Positions 1 through 6,928 of a DNA stretch of 20,214 nucleotides are shown in pieces. A program made the position numbers and the translations under genes. Origin of the DNA: JAZDLC01 sp043802345 (lineage in GTDB: Bacteria; Planctomycetota; B15-G4; JADJEK01); assembly GCA_043802345.1 (NCBI GenBank), contig JAZDLC010000225.1, positions 1 to 20,214 on the forward strand, in the 5' to 3' direction. Every line of letters starts with the position of its first letter. Positions within the stretch are counted from its first letter, which is position 1. Below the pieces are notes generated by a model. The model worked only from the letters and a program-made list of their open reading frames with translations. It was not told the DNA's origin and did not search any database.

Positions 1-964
1 ACGCCTCGCCTCCGCTCCGGGCGCCGATCCCGCCGGTCAGATGCATCTTCTTGTAGACGCTGTCCTGCCAGAGCTGATCGACCGCCTGGCCGTACCCTTC
101 ATCACCGGTGAGGGCGGCGAGGTCGGCGATGCCGGCGTACAGGTAGCCGGCGCGCACGGCATGACCGACCGCTTCGGCCTGCTCGACCACCGGGATGTGG
201 TCCTGGCAGTACGGGCCGTACACCTCCCGCAGGTCGGAGCGGCCGCGCATGTCGACGAAGAAGCGGGCGAGATCGAGGTACTTCTTCTCCCCGGTCGTCC
301 GGAAGAGCTTCACCAGGCCGAGTTCGATCTCCTCATGCCCCGGCACGTCGACCAACTGCCCCTTCCCCGGCCCGAAGACCTTCGCGATCAGGTCGGCATT
401 CTTGAGCGCCACGTCGAGGAACGTCCGCTTGCCGGTCGCCTGGAAGTGGGCCACCGCCGCCTCGTACATGTGGCCGACGTTGTACAGCTCATGGTTGGTG
501 CGCAGGTTCGACCAGCGCTCAGGCCCGGTGAAGTCGTCCGCCACGCCGAGCGTGCGAGCGGTGTAGAGATACCCGTCCTCTTCCTGGGCGCCGGCGATCT
601 TCGCGATCAGATCGTCGAGGTACTGGTCGAGCCGCGGGTCCGGGTGAAGAGCGAGGGAGTAGGCGGCTCCCTCGATCACCTTGTAGACGTCGGAATCGTT
701 GAACGGGATCCCCTGGAAGCCTCCCTCCTCGAGCCCGGCCGCCCGGGCGAAGTTCGCGATGCGGCCGGTCTCCTCGCACTTCTCGAAGTCGTACCAGACC
801 GTCACCTCGCGGTTGGTGTCGAGACGCGGGGACCAGAACTCGGAGTCGATGCTCACCCTGGTGAAAGGGACGGGCCGGAAGGGGTAGTCGAACTCTCCCG
901 GCTCCGCGGTGGCAACCGGGACCAGGGAGAGGGCCGCTGTGAGAGCCAGGAGTGGGTGCCTCAT
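1..964 (-). CDS. GH127 (DUF1680) beta-L-arabinofuranosidase-like secreted hydrolase, C-terminus cut by window edge
   Basis: The first 321 residues are visible; the gene runs off the left edge. The N-terminus is a signal peptide (MRHPLLALTAALSLVPVATA, cleavage near residue 20), so the enzyme is exported. The body matches GH127/DUF1680 (PF07944), an alpha/alpha-barrel family acting on beta-L-arabinofuranosides. Diagnostic segments are NHELYNVGHMYEAA (157-170), GHEEIELGLVKL (209-220), QDHIPVVEQAEAVGHAVRAG (254-273) and LTGGIGA (309-315). These carry the conserved His residues lining the active site. The catalytic Glu and the zinc-bound Cys cluster of the family lie beyond the visible part, so activity cannot be confirmed here. 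The start ATG overlaps the stop of the four-helix gene (ATGA), suggesting translational coupling. It is the last visible gene of a GH2/YtfQ-like/GH127 operon. Some DUF1680 members have other specificities, so the exact substrate is inferred. Confidence 0.9.
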   Translation of the reverse strand, partial: MRHPLLALTAALSLVPVATAEPGEFDYPFRPVPFTRVSIDSEFWSPRLDTNREVTVWYDFEKCEETGRIANFARAAGLEEGGFQGIPFNDSDVYKVIEGAAYSLALHPDPRLDQYLDDLIAKIAGAQEEDGYLYTARTLGVADDFTGPERWSNLRTNHELYNVGHMYEAAVAHFQATGKRTFLDVALKNADLIAKVFGPGKGQLVDVPGHEEIELGLVKLFRTTGEKKYLDLARFFVDMRGRSDLREVYGPYCQDHIPVVEQAEAVGHAVRAGYLYAGIADLAALTGDEGYGQAVDQLWQDSVYKKMHLTGGIGARSGGEA

Positions 965-1395
965 CCTACGTCTCCTCCAACCTCTGCTTCGTGATTGCCT
1001 TGATTATCGTACTCCTGCTCAGGTTCCTCTCGCACCCCCATCGAGCGCGATGTCATCTTGGTCAGCATCGCGACGATACGAACAAGCAGCCCCTTGCCCA
1101 CCTGCGCATCCTCCATCTCGACGGCGTTGCAGCCGAGCAGCACATCGAGCGTTGCCGCGCACTCGAGCGCTGAACCCAGAGCAGTGCGCAGATACCGTTG
1201 TCGATCCGCCGACGGAAGCTTGCCGTTGCCATCCGCAATGTTCAGCGGGATGGATTGAGAAGCACGGAGGAGTTGGTCGCGGGCATGCCGGTCGACACCC
1301 TTCAGACCTCGGCAAATCCGGTAGGACCACGTCACGAACTCGATGCTCACGCGATAGACATCCAGCTTCTCGTGATCGAACATCATCTCACTCAT
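961..1395 (-). CDS. Four-helix-bundle protein (23S rRNA intervening-sequence protein / S23 family)
   Basis: A 144-residue protein of the PF05635/TIGR02436 type. It opens with FDHEKLDVYRVSIEFV, and the family hallmark is RASQSIPLNIADGNGK (about 45-60) followed by RYLRTALGSALECAATLDVL (about 67-86). Homologues are small helical bundles first found encoded in intervening sequences of 23S rRNA; the DGR accessory protein Avd has the same fold. The molecular role of free-standing copies is not established. ATG codons at residues 1, 4 and 5 compete; no strong ribosome site decides between them, and an in-frame stop lies six codons upstream. The stop overlaps the GH127 start by four bases. The C-terminal tail (about 120-144, with EQEYDNQ) is low-complexity and seems partly built from the same GTACTC-type repeat that lies upstream of the gene. 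Its position inside a sugar operon suggests a later insertion. No reverse transcriptase or variable repeat is present, so a DGR is not supported. Confidence 0.88.
   Translation of the reverse strand: MSEMMFDHEKLDVYRVSIEFVTWSYRICRGLKGVDRHARDQLLRASQSIPLNIADGNGKLPSADRQRYLRTALGSALECAATLDVLLGCNAVEMEDAQVGKGLLVRIVAMLTKMTSRSMGVREEPEQEYDNQGNHEAEVGGDVG
1002..1022 (-). repeat. Degenerate copy of the GTACTC-type repeat in the 3' end of the four-helix gene
   Basis: On the plus strand this reads GATTATCGTACTCCTGCTCAG. It resembles the left arm of the elements at 1441-1490 and 1561-1615 (GATTCGTACTCGTACTCAG) with a two-base insertion and two mismatches. It encodes part of the four-helix protein's tail (EQEYDNQ). 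If genuine, the four-helix gene has repeat material at both ends, as expected for a cassette. The match is short and could be chance. Confidence 0.35.
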
Positions 1396-1440
1396 TGCCT
1401 GGGTGTACGGCTAAGATCGACGCGAGCTCGGGCAAGGCGC

Positions 1441-1490
1441 GTTTCGTACTCGTACTCAGTCCCGAAGGGACGGTACTCGTACTCGAATCC
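1441..1490 (+). repeat. Palindromic repeat element A (GTACTC units around a hairpin)
   Basis: Two GTACTC units (1447-1457) are followed by a small hairpin, GTCCC-GAA-GGGAC (1459-1471), then two more GTACTC units and a GAATC end. The same element recurs in opposite orientation at 1561-1615. In the hairpin, both arms differ between copies in a way that keeps pairing (GTCCC/GGGAC here, GCCCC/GGGGC there). This is what selection for structure would leave. The element lies 46 bases upstream of the four-helix gene, in the 263-base gap 1396-1658, which holds no other gene I can support. Confidence 0.8.
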
Positions 1491-1560
1491 CCAGACTCGA
1501 GTACGACGTCGGTGACCCGAGTACAAGCACTCGAGCCCTCCAGCCAGGTCGGCCTGCCAC

Positions 1561-1615
1561 GATTCGAGTACGAGTACGAGTACCGCCCCTGCGGGGCTGA
1601 GTACGAGTACGAATC
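1561..1615 (-). repeat. Palindromic repeat element B, inverted copy of element A
   Basis: Read on the minus strand it starts GATTCGTACTCGTACTCAG, has the hairpin GCCCC-GCA-GGGGC, and ends with three GTACTC units and GAATC. It differs from element A by one extra GTACTC unit and by compensated changes in the hairpin. A and B face each other across about 70 bases. That spacer also contains CTCGAG and CGAGTAC fragments (1496-1535), possibly a decayed third copy. Translated, the repeats give only SYSYS or EYEYE low-complexity peptides, so I treat them as non-coding structural DNA or RNA. Confidence 0.8.
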
Positions 1616-1658
1616 GCGTCCGGTGCTTGCCATTAATCCCTCTCTGGCGTGCCTGCTA

Positions 1659-2606
1659 TCAGTATTCCCTCGTCTTGATCACCTCGGCCGCGACCGATTG
1701 ATCGAAGATCTTGTCGGGAACCAGGATCTTCTTCGGGAGTTCCTCGCCGGCAACGGCCTTGAGGGCCGCGTCCATCGCCTGGGGCCCGAGCAGCGGGTTG
1801 CACTCCACGGTGCAGTTGAGCGTGCCCTCGATCATCGCTTCGAACGCCGCGTGCACCGCGTCGATCGAGACCACGAGCATGTTCTCGCCCGGCTTGAAGC
1901 CGGCCTCCTCGATCGCCTGGATCGCGCCGAGCGCCATGTCGTCGTTGTGGGCGAAGACGGCGTCGAACTTTTCGTCCGCCGCCTTCAAGAACGCCTCCAT
2001 GACCTCCTTCCCCTTGGCGCGCGTGAACTCACCCGACTGGCTCTTCACGATCTTCATGTCGGGGTATTCCTTGAGCACCTCAAGGAAGCCCTCCCGCCGC
2101 TCGATCGCCGGCGCCGAACCGGGCGTGCCCTGCAGCTCGGCGATCCGTCCCTTCCCGTCCAGCGCCTTCGCCAGCCACCTCGCGGCCAGCCGCCCTTCTT
2201 CCACGAAGTCGGAGCCGATCAGGGTCGTGTAGAGCGAATCGTCCGACACGTCGACGCCGCGGTCGAGGAGGATCACCGGGATGCCGCGCTGCTTGGCGCG
2301 CGTCAGCACCGTCTCCCAGCCGGTCTCGACCACCGGCGCCAGGAAGATGACGTCGACCTGCTGGGCGATGAAGGCGTTGAGCGCCTTGATCTGGTTCTCC
2401 TGCTTCTGCTGGGCGTCGGAGAACTTCAGCTCGATGCCGCGCTTCTCGGCCTCGCCGCGGACCGACTTCGTCTCCGCGGTGCGCCAGCTGCTCTCCGCGC
2501 CGATCTGCGAGAAGCCGATGACGAGGGTGCCCTTGTCCTTTTCGCCACCGCCACAGCCGGCGAGAAGCAGGGCGGAGAGCGTGAGTGCGCGGTGAAGAGT
2601 GTTCAT
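1659..2606 (-). CDS. ytfQ: Sugar ABC-transporter substrate-binding lipoprotein, YtfQ-like (furanose binding)
   Basis: A 315-residue Peripla_BP_4 (PF13407) protein. A lipoprotein signal ends in LLLAGC (Cys18), so it is lipid-anchored. It closely follows E. coli YtfQ, a galactofuranose-binding protein, in AELQGTPGSAPAIERREGF, QSGEFTRAKGKEVMEAF, FAHNDDMALGAIQAIEEAG and LLDRGVDVSDDSLYTTLIGSD. The last of these lies in the ligand-binding region. The start was chosen because AAGGA lies nine bases upstream. An ATG at 2612 overlaps the GH2 stop (ATGA) but leaves only three bases after the ribosome site, so translation is coupled to GH2 either way. No ABC permease or ATPase gene lies next to it in the window; they may be left of the edge or elsewhere. 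Binding of furanose sugars fits the neighbouring GH127, but the exact ligand is inferred. Confidence 0.88.
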   Translation of the reverse strand: MNTLHRALTLSALLLAGCGGGEKDKGTLVIGFSQIGAESSWRTAETKSVRGEAEKRGIELKFSDAQQKQENQIKALNAFIAQQVDVIFLAPVVETGWETVLTRAKQRGIPVILLDRGVDVSDDSLYTTLIGSDFVEEGRLAARWLAKALDGKGRIAELQGTPGSAPAIERREGFLEVLKEYPDMKIVKSQSGEFTRAKGKEVMEAFLKAADEKFDAVFAHNDDMALGAIQAIEEAGFKPGENMLVVSIDAVHAAFEAMIEGTLNCTVECNPLLGPQAMDAALKAVAGEELPKKILVPDKIFDQSVAAEVIKTREY

Positions 2607-2608
2607 CG

Positions 2609-4855
2609 TCATCGTTCCTTCCATTGGAGCTCGACCAGACCGGCGTCAATGTACTGTCCCCCAGCCGTCTGGTGGCAGTGGATGGCCAGGAGGTTTGGAC
2701 CCTTGCGAACGCCCGCGATCGCTTCATTGGTGAGGGGAATCATCTCGTACCCCGTGGTGTACCCCGCGAGCTCTGCCGCGAGAACCCCGTTCAAGTAGAT
2801 TTCCGCGTCCTCGTCATGGTGGACGAGCAGCCGCATCTCCCCTGCCACCTCGCTGAGTTCCAGCTCCCGGCGCAGCCAGATGTCATCGCTCTTCCAGGAG
2901 GTCTTGACGGCAGATCCCGGGGTGGACGGTTCGCCGAACCCTCCGGGGCCGGACTTCCACGCGCTATCGTCGAAGCCGGACTCGATCCATCCTTCCCCTG
3001 GCTCATCGGTCGTGTACCTCCAGTTGACCTCCTTCTCGGCGGAGGTGCTGGCGAGATCAACGACCCCGGGAGGAGGAAGGTAGAGCCGCATCGCGGCCTC
3101 GCGGACCGGCTGGACCGGCATCTTGATCCGGGCCCGGTCGTAGGTCATCACGCCGTTGATCTCGATCTCGACGTCGGTGGTCTGCGTGTAGACGGCCGCG
3201 GCGAGACCCTTCCAGACCAGCGGCTGGAGACGGTGCAGGAGACCGAGGTAGGCCGTGGTCAGGTCCTCCGGCGTCTCGAAGCTGCGGTACCCCCAGTTCT
3301 TCTCGTCTTGCCAGGTGTGTTTTTTGACCGGCAGGCCGAGGCCGCCGAACTCGCCCAGGACGGCCGCTCGTTTCTGCTCGAGCGTCGGCATGGCCGGCCC
3401 GGGGTAACTATGAATATCACGAATGTCCCCTACTCCACGATCGGTCCAGCCGCTGGCGCTGTTCACCGGGCGTGTCGGATCCCACTGCTTAATCAGATCA
3501 GAGACCCGCCCGGTGTCCCACTGCCCCCACCCCTCGTTGAAAGGAACCCACATCACGATCGCGGGGTGGTTCTGGAGACCGTCGACCATCCTGTGGAGCT
3601 CCCGCTCGAAGTTGTGCGCGGACTCAACGCTGCGCGTGATGTCCGGGCTGTCGCCCCCGATGTAGGCGTCGCCGGAAGGCATGTCCTGCCAGACCAGGAG
3701 CCCCAGCCGGTCGCACCAGGTGTACCAGCGCTGCGGCTCGATCTTGACATGCTTGCGCGCCATGTTGAAGCCGAGCGTCTTGCTGACCTCGATATCGTAT
3801 CGCAAGGCCTCGTCGGTGGGCGCCGTGTAGAGGCCGTCCGGCCACCACCCCTGGTCGAGCAGTCCGTACTGGAAGAGCGGTTCGCCGTTCAGGAAGAGCC
3901 GCAAGACTCCGGCGTCGTCCTTCGCGACCTCGATCGAGCGGAGGCCGAAGTAGCTCTTCACTGCATCGATCATCTTGCCGTCCTCGCCGCCGAGGACGAT
4001 TCCCACGTCGTAGAGGAACGGGTCGGCGGGCGACCAGGGATGCGGATCCTCGATCTCCAAGGTGAGCGGCTCTCCGACCTTCCCCGTGGCCGCGGCGATC
4101 TCCTGGCCGAATCTGGAAACCCTGCCGCTCAGAGATACGCCGAGATCCCCGACCACCGACACCTCGATCCGCGCCGTCCCCGCCTTCGGGTCGGTCGTCA
4201 TCCGCAGGCGGTCGATGTACGTGGCGGGCACTTCTTCCAGCCAGACCGTCTGCCAGACCCCCGTGACTGCCGTGTACCAGATCCCCCCGGGCTCGAGCAC
4301 CTGCTTCCCCCGCGGCTGGTACCCCTTGTTGGTCGGATCGAGAACGGCAACGACGAGCTCGTTCGATCCCTCGCGGAGAGCATCGGTGATGTCGAACGAG
4401 AAGGCGTCGTACCCGCCCTGGTGCGAGCCGACCTCCCTTCCATTGACCCAGACGGTGCACTCCCAGTCGACCGCGCCGAAGTGGATGAGGGTCCGGCGCC
4501 CGGTCTTCAGCTCTGCTGTGTCGAAGGACCGCCGGTACCAGAGCCGCTGGTCGAGACTTACTGTCTTCTTGACGCCGGAGAGAGCGGACTCGATGCAGTA
4601 CGGGACGAGGATCTCCCCGTCCCACTGCTCCGGCCTCGCGGCATCCTTCGGGAGGATCGCGTAGTCCCAGTGCCCGTTCAGGTTGGTCCATTCGGCGCGC
4701 ACCATCTGCGGCCGCGGATATTCGGGCCAGGGCTGCACCATCGAGACGTCCGCCGCCCACTGTGTGAGCAGCCCGCCCTCTGTCCCCAGGGCGCCCGCCC
4801 GGCCCACGAGAACCGCCAGAACGAACAGTGAAAACCGGACCATGGCGCGCGACAT
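2609..4855 (-). CDS. Secreted glycoside hydrolase family 2 protein with extra C-terminal galactose-binding-like domain
   Basis: A 748-residue GH2 enzyme. The order is signal peptide (1 to about 23), sugar-binding jelly roll (about 45-210, with WYRRSF and FGAVDWECTVWVNGREVG), Ig-like domain (about 215-310), TIM barrel (about 320-590) and a C-terminal beta-sandwich (about 600-748) with W-x-x-x-x-FDDSAWKSGPGGFG. Catalytic residues are visible: acid/base Glu441 in WVPFNEGWGQ and nucleophile Glu502 in VLGEFGG. GH2 covers beta-galactosidase, beta-mannosidase, beta-glucuronidase and some arabinosidases. Motifs such as RKHVKIEPQRWYTWCDRLGL place it in a poorly characterised subgroup, so I do not assign a substrate. 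It is the first gene of the operon with the YtfQ-like lipoprotein. An alternative start is Met5 (4843). The AT-richer stretch just upstream may hold its promoter. Confidence 0.92.
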   Translation of the reverse strand: MSRAMVRFSLFVLAVLVGRAGALGTEGGLLTQWAADVSMVQPWPEYPRPQMVRAEWTNLNGHWDYAILPKDAARPEQWDGEILVPYCIESALSGVKKTVSLDQRLWYRRSFDTAELKTGRRTLIHFGAVDWECTVWVNGREVGSHQGGYDAFSFDITDALREGSNELVVAVLDPTNKGYQPRGKQVLEPGGIWYTAVTGVWQTVWLEEVPATYIDRLRMTTDPKAGTARIEVSVVGDLGVSLSGRVSRFGQEIAAATGKVGEPLTLEIEDPHPWSPADPFLYDVGIVLGGEDGKMIDAVKSYFGLRSIEVAKDDAGVLRLFLNGEPLFQYGLLDQGWWPDGLYTAPTDEALRYDIEVSKTLGFNMARKHVKIEPQRWYTWCDRLGLLVWQDMPSGDAYIGGDSPDITRSVESAHNFERELHRMVDGLQNHPAIVMWVPFNEGWGQWDTGRVSDLIKQWDPTRPVNSASGWTDRGVGDIRDIHSYPGPAMPTLEQKRAAVLGEFGGLGLPVKKHTWQDEKNWGYRSFETPEDLTTAYLGLLHRLQPLVWKGLAAAVYTQTTDVEIEINGVMTYDRARIKMPVQPVREAAMRLYLPPPGVVDLASTSAEKEVNWRYTTDEPGEGWIESGFDDSAWKSGPGGFGEPSTPGSAVKTSWKSDDIWLRRELELSEVAGEMRLLVHHDEDAEIYLNGVLAAELAGYTTGYEMIPLTNEAIAGVRKGPNLLAIHCHQTAGGQYIDAGLVELQWKER

Positions 4856-4894
4856 GTCGAGTCCCCGTTGCTGGGAGGAACATGCAAAGCGCGC

Positions 4895-4900
4895 ATCATA
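4895..4900 (-). promoter_or_regulatory. Possible -10 box for the GH2 operon
   Basis: On the minus strand this reads TATGAT, five of six matches to the sigma-70 -10 consensus, 40 bases upstream of the GH2 start codon. It lies between that start and the REP-like hairpin. A convincing -35 at 16-18 bases is not seen, so this is a weak call. Confidence 0.25.
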
Positions 4901-4915
4901 GTGAAACCGCCGGAC

Positions 4916-4940
4916 AGAAAAGGAGACTGTCCTCTTTTCT
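4916..4940 (+). repeat. REP-like hairpin, copy 1
   Basis: AAAAGGA and TCC..TTTT arms surround GACTG, giving a stem with a two-base bulge. It begins nine bases past the stop of the vWA gene and could also act as that gene's transcription terminator, since the minus strand ends the stem in CCTTTTCT. A second copy in the same orientation lies at 7514-7541. Between copies, the A-T pair in GGAgactgTCC is replaced by G-C in GGGgactgCCC, so pairing is kept. Confidence 0.65.
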
Positions 4941-4948
4941 GATGCGGA

Positions 4949-6928
4949 CTACCGGTCGCTGATGTAGCCCAGCTTCCTCAACTCGTCGAGAGGTTCGCCG
5001 CTGGCGATGCGGCGGGCAGTCTCGACCAGTCGCAGGAACTCCGCGCGGTAGCCGCCCGGGTCCTCGCCGCGGGCCTCGTAGGCGAGCTCGATGACCTGCT
5101 GATAGCCAAAGTCGCCGAGGTACGAGCTCTCCCTCAGGAGCAGGGCGTAGGCGGCCACGGCGGCGGCGAAGCGGAAGTTGTTCGAGGTCTCGTGCCAGAG
5201 CTTGTCCTGGTCCCGGACCGGCGTGCTGAGCAACTGGCTGGTCGCTCCGTCCGGCTGCTTGTAGCGCAGCTTGAGGAACAGTAGTTCATCGGTGAACGCC
5301 TGCTCGCTGGGCTTGCCGCCCTGCTGGTAGCGGGACGGATCGACGGTCGGAGCATCGAACGGCACGCCCGGCGGCACCAGTTCGTACAGCGCGGTGACCG
5401 AATGGCCCGCGCCGATCTCGCCGGCGTCCTTGGTGTCGTCGTTGAAGTCCTGGTGCGCCAGCAGCCGGTTCTCGTACCCGATCAGGCGCCAGGCCTGCAC
5501 CCGCTCCGGATTGAACTCGACCTGGATCTTGACGTCTTTCGCGACCGGGATCAGCGTGCCCCCCATCTCGCTGACCAGCACCTTCTTCGCCTCGGCCAGC
5601 GAATCGATGTAGGAGAAGTTGCCGTTCCCCTTGTCGGCGAGCAGCTCCATGGTGGCATCCTTCAGGTTCCCCCGGCCGAAGCCGAGCACCGAGAGGAAGA
5701 CGCCGCTCTTGCGCTTCTCCTCGATCAGCTCCACCAGTGAGCCCTGGTCGGTGATGCCGACATTGAAGTCGCCGTCGGTCGCGAGGATGACCCGGTTCAG
5801 GCCGCCCTCGATGAAGTTCTCCTCGGCCTGGGCATAGGCGAGCTGGATGCCGGCCCCGCCATTGGTGGAGCCGCCGGCAGACAGCCGGTCGAGGGCGGCC
5901 AGGACCTCTGCGCTCTGCCGGCAGGAGGTCGACGGCAGGACCAGGCCGGACGCGCCAGCGTAAACGCAGATCGCGACCCGGTCGCGCTCGTCGAGCTGCT
6001 CCACCAGCAGGCGGAGCGATTTCTGGAGGAGCGGCAGCTTGTCGGGCGAGTCCATCGAGCCGGAGACATCGAGCAGGAAGACCAGGTTGCTCGGCTGGCG
6101 CTGGCTCCACTCGATCTGCTTCGCCTGGATGCCGATCCGGAGCAGGCGGTTCCTGGGCGCCCACGGCGCCGAGGCGACCTCGGTGGTGACCCGGAACGGC
6201 TCGTCCCCTTCCGGCGGCGGATCGTCGTACCGGAAGTAGTTGATGAACTCCTCGATCCGCACCGACGCGGGCGGCGGCAGCATTCCCTCCTTCAGGAAGC
6301 GGCGCATGTTGCTGTAGGAGGCGGTGTCGACGTCGATCGAGAAGGTCGACAGCCGCTCCTCTGCTGCGAGCTTCCAGGAGTTCTCCTCGACGTGGGCGTA
6401 CTGCTCGGTGTTGAAGTCCGGTGCAGCCGGCTCCTCACCATCTGCGTAGTAGCGAGACTGCGGCGCCTCGGCGCCTGAGTACCCAAGCGCCATCAGCCGA
6501 CTCAATACCTCTGGTGAACGTTCGGCAGCGGGCGTATCGGAGACACTGAACAGCGAATAGGTGTGCGGCGCGTTCGCGTCCCGCGCCTGCTCGATCAGCC
6601 GGAAGCCGCCCGAATAGACGATGAACCAGCCGGTCGCGGCGAACAGCACCGACGCGGCGGCCGTGGCCCGGAACCATGGCCGCGCCCAGAACCGCGAGAT
6701 CTGCCGCTCCACCGCGATGCGCTGGGAGGCCTCCAGGGCCGGCTCTCCCTCCGCGAGGTATTCCGCCTCCAGCAGCCCGGCCGTCTGCCTCAGCCCCTCG
6801 ACGAACTCTCTGGCTTCCTCACTCTCCCGCAGCAACTGCTCGATCTCCCCGAGGTCCTGTCCCTCCAGTTCATCCACCAGGTAGGCGGTGAGGCGCGGAT
6901 CGTCCGGATTGAATCTCTGCTGGCTCAT
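4949..6928 (-). CDS. Membrane anti-sigma-like / von Willebrand factor A fusion protein (YfbK family)
   Basis: A 659-residue protein. Residues 1-80 resemble the cytoplasmic part of anti-sigma factors (DDPRLTAYLVDELEG, acidic helices) but have no Cys, so this is not a zinc anti-sigma domain. A membrane helix follows at about 86-106. The outer part holds the vWF_A N-terminal domain (about 175-260, ERLSTFSIDVDTASYSNMRR), a vWA domain with a complete MIDAS motif DVSGSM (287-292) and ATDGDFNVG, and a DUF3520/YfbK C-terminal domain (DELLFLKLRYKQPDG). Its ATG overlaps the sigma-factor stop (ATGA), so the two are co-translated. Inference: it holds the sigma factor at the membrane and releases it when the outer vWA part senses a metal-dependent ligand. 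An upstream extension in the same frame is open but lies inside the sigma gene, so I start at 6928. Confidence 0.88.
   Translation of the reverse strand: MSQQRFNPDDPRLTAYLVDELEGQDLGEIEQLLRESEEAREFVEGLRQTAGLLEAEYLAEGEPALEASQRIAVERQISRFWARPWFRATAAASVLFAATGWFIVYSGGFRLIEQARDANAPHTYSLFSVSDTPAAERSPEVLSRLMALGYSGAEAPQSRYYADGEEPAAPDFNTEQYAHVEENSWKLAAEERLSTFSIDVDTASYSNMRRFLKEGMLPPPASVRIEEFINYFRYDDPPPEGDEPFRVTTEVASAPWAPRNRLLRIGIQAKQIEWSQRQPSNLVFLLDVSGSMDSPDKLPLLQKSLRLLVEQLDERDRVAICVYAGASGLVLPSTSCRQSAEVLAALDRLSAGGSTNGGAGIQLAYAQAEENFIEGGLNRVILATDGDFNVGITDQGSLVELIEEKRKSGVFLSVLGFGRGNLKDATMELLADKGNGNFSYIDSLAEAKKVLVSEMGGTLIPVAKDVKIQVEFNPERVQAWRLIGYENRLLAHQDFNDDTKDAGEIGAGHSVTALYELVPPGVPFDAPTVDPSRYQQGGKPSEQAFTDELLFLKLRYKQPDGATSQLLSTPVRDQDKLWHETSNNFRFAAAVAAYALLLRESSYLGDFGYQQVIELAYEARGEDPGGYRAEFLRLVETARRIASGEPLDELRKLGYISDR

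Noticed and set aside
961..1615. Diversity-generating retroelement, because Avd shares the four-helix fold
   Set aside because: No reverse transcriptase, template repeat or variable repeat is present, and the sequence motifs fit the intervening-sequence protein branch.
1441..1615. CRISPR array
   Set aside because: Repeats are few, internally repetitive and in opposite orientations, with no regular unique spacers and no cas genes.
1388..1633. Open frame of 81 codons on the minus strand rich in SYSYS, overlapping the four-helix gene start
   Set aside because: Its composition comes directly from the GTACTC repeats, it has no ribosome site, and it shows no fold-like pattern.
909..2798. Long plus-strand open frame across the repeats and the YtfQ-like gene
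   Set aside because: It runs antisense through three recognised genes and non-coding repeats without any domain signal.
2585..4831. Very long plus-strand open frame opposite the GH2 gene
   Set aside because: It mirrors the GH2 gene almost exactly, as expected from GC-rich codon bias. The minus strand has catalytic motifs and a signal peptide, while the plus-strand translation shows no family pattern.
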